From assembly GCA_011523725.1 (NCBI GenBank), contig WTGD01000045.1:1-6605 (forward strand): a stretch of DNA of 6,605 bases, given 5' to 3'. The notes beneath the pieces are model-generated. The model worked only from the letters and a program-made list of their open reading frames with translations. It did no database searches and was not told the DNA's origin. Source of the DNA: Nitrospinota bacterium (lineage in GTDB: Bacteria > UBA8248). Of this stretch, positions 6,286 through 6,605 are shown piece after piece (position 1 is the first letter of the stretch; every line of letters starts with the position of its first letter). The position numbers and the translations under genes were made by a program.

Positions 6286-6371
6286 ACTTATCGGATATCT
6301 CTCCTTCAGAAATTTATCGAATAACCCCGTGAATTTATCGATATTTATCGAATTGTTCGGTATTTTATCGA
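6285..6371 (+). repeat. Five direct repeats, consensus AATTTATCGA
   Basis: Copies begin at 6285 (AACTTATCGG), 6311, 6332 (both exact), 6342 (TATTTATCGA) and 6362 (ATTTTATCGA). Spacings are 26, 21, 10 and 20 bases, so the last four lie near whole turns of the DNA helix and face one side. The third and fourth copies abut. The array lies directly upstream of the leftward extended -10 box, as expected of a regulator-binding array; an iteron role is less likely because no replication gene is present. Confidence 0.55.
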
Positions 6372-6379
6372 AATTCCCG

Positions 6380-6470
6380 GCGCAGCCCCTGCGCTCGGCC
6401 CCCGGGTACGGGAGAGTGGTCCCGACCGCCGGGAGAAAGGTTGCCGGCCGAACGGAGCCGGACGGTCTCC
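6380..6470 (+). other. GC-rich inverted-repeat cluster, possible structured RNA
   Basis: Three hairpins can coexist. The first is GCGCAG-CCC-CTGCGC (6380-6394). The second is GGT-a-CGGGA around GAGTGG with TCCCG-ACC (6405-6427). The third has an outer stem GGAGA/TCTCC (6432-6436 with 6466-6470) and an inner stem CCGGC/GCCGG (6444-6448 with 6457-6461). No promoter or terminator is clear on either strand and I match it to no known RNA family. GC-rich DNA produces such pairing by chance, so confidence is low. Confidence 0.25.
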
Positions 6471-6586
6471 GCTGACGAGGGGCCGGCCGCCGCTTTCCCT
6501 TTTTCGCATGACCTGTTTCCATGGGAACGTCTCCCCTGCGCTGGCGGCGTGAGATTCTGCCGCATCCCGACGCGGGGCGAGAACCG

Positions 6587-6605
6587 CAAATGCGGGGAAA
6601 TGCGG
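6587..6605 (+). repeat. Tandem 10-bp repeat AAATGCGGGG, second locus at window edge
   Basis: AAATGCGG occurs at 6588-6595 and 6598-6605, the same ten-base period as at 6183-6200. The array may continue past the end of the window. Confidence 0.5.

Larger units (their letters stand above)
6022..6605. other. Stretch without a convincing gene: promoters, repeats and inverted repeats
   Basis: No open frame here looks like a real protein. From left to right it holds the transporter promoter (6067-6096), an AAATGCG pair (6183-6200), an AT-rich block (about 6238-6375) with an extended -10 box and direct repeats, a GC-rich stretch with several inverted repeats (6380-6490), a short pyrimidine-rich run near 6492-6504, and a second AAATGCG pair at the window edge. 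The abrupt change from AT-rich to GC-rich near 6375 is visible by eye. Confidence 0.6.

Noticed and set aside
6471..6477. Hammerhead ribozyme core, CTGACGA
   Set aside because: The heptamer fits CUGANGA, but no arrangement of the other core element GAAA and of stem I gives a complete hammerhead in the surrounding sequence.
6405..6480. Glycine riboswitch
   Set aside because: GGGAGAGT and GCCGAAC-GGAG recall parts of the glycine aptamer, but the conserved CUCUCAGGCAAAAGGAC segment is absent and no glycine gene follows.
6238..6522. 94-residue minus-strand frame starting at ATG 6522
   Set aside because: A GGGGAG lies a plausible distance upstream, but the frame crosses the sharp base-composition change, its first half is low-complexity basic and proline-rich, and its FDK/IDK repeats are just the translated TTATCGA array.

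Overview
The window looks like chromosomal DNA of a GC-rich bacterium. Coding regions prefer G/C at third codon positions, Shine-Dalgarno sequences are recognisable, and GTG and TTG serve as starts as well as ATG. The organism should decode UGA as selenocysteine, because one gene needs it. That points loosely to a delta-proteobacteria-like or related environmental lineage, but no phylogenetic marker is present and this is inference. No mobile element, tRNA, rRNA or CRISPR array is visible.

Layout. At the left, a family 2 glycosyltransferase (+, 153-857) converges, with one base between the stop codons, on an NAD-type isocitrate/isopropylmalate-family dehydrogenase (-, 859-1932). A divergent intergenic region (1933-2046) holds a sigma70-type promoter with a perfect TATAAT box and a 14-bp inverted repeat. 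It leads to a GLYAT/FR47-like GNAT acetyltransferase with a TTG start (+, 2047-2814). Then comes the most notable gene, a bacterial iodothyronine-deiodinase-like selenoprotein (+, 2931-3569). It is interrupted by an in-frame UGA at 3189-3191 in the context FGAIT-U-PPF and followed at once by a hairpin that fits a bacterial SECIS. A UUCG-loop terminator (3583-3614), usable from both sides, separates it from a leftward operon of two Fsr-like major facilitator transporters. Their reading frames overlap by ATGA (4825-6021, then 3626-4828), and the operon is driven by a TTGACG-N18-TATAAG promoter (6096-6067).

The right end (6022-6605) has no convincing gene. It contains the transporter promoter, an AT-rich block with five direct copies of a TTATCGA-type motif next to an extended -10 box, a GC-rich stretch rich in inverted repeats, and two separated copies of a 10-bp tandem AAATGCG repeat.

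How the genes work together: the only clear transcription unit is the transporter pair. The acetyltransferase and selenoprotein lie in the same direction 116 bases apart and might be co-transcribed, but each has its own translation signals and no shared pathway is evident. The main result is the selenoprotein, which standard gene calling would split into two truncated pieces.
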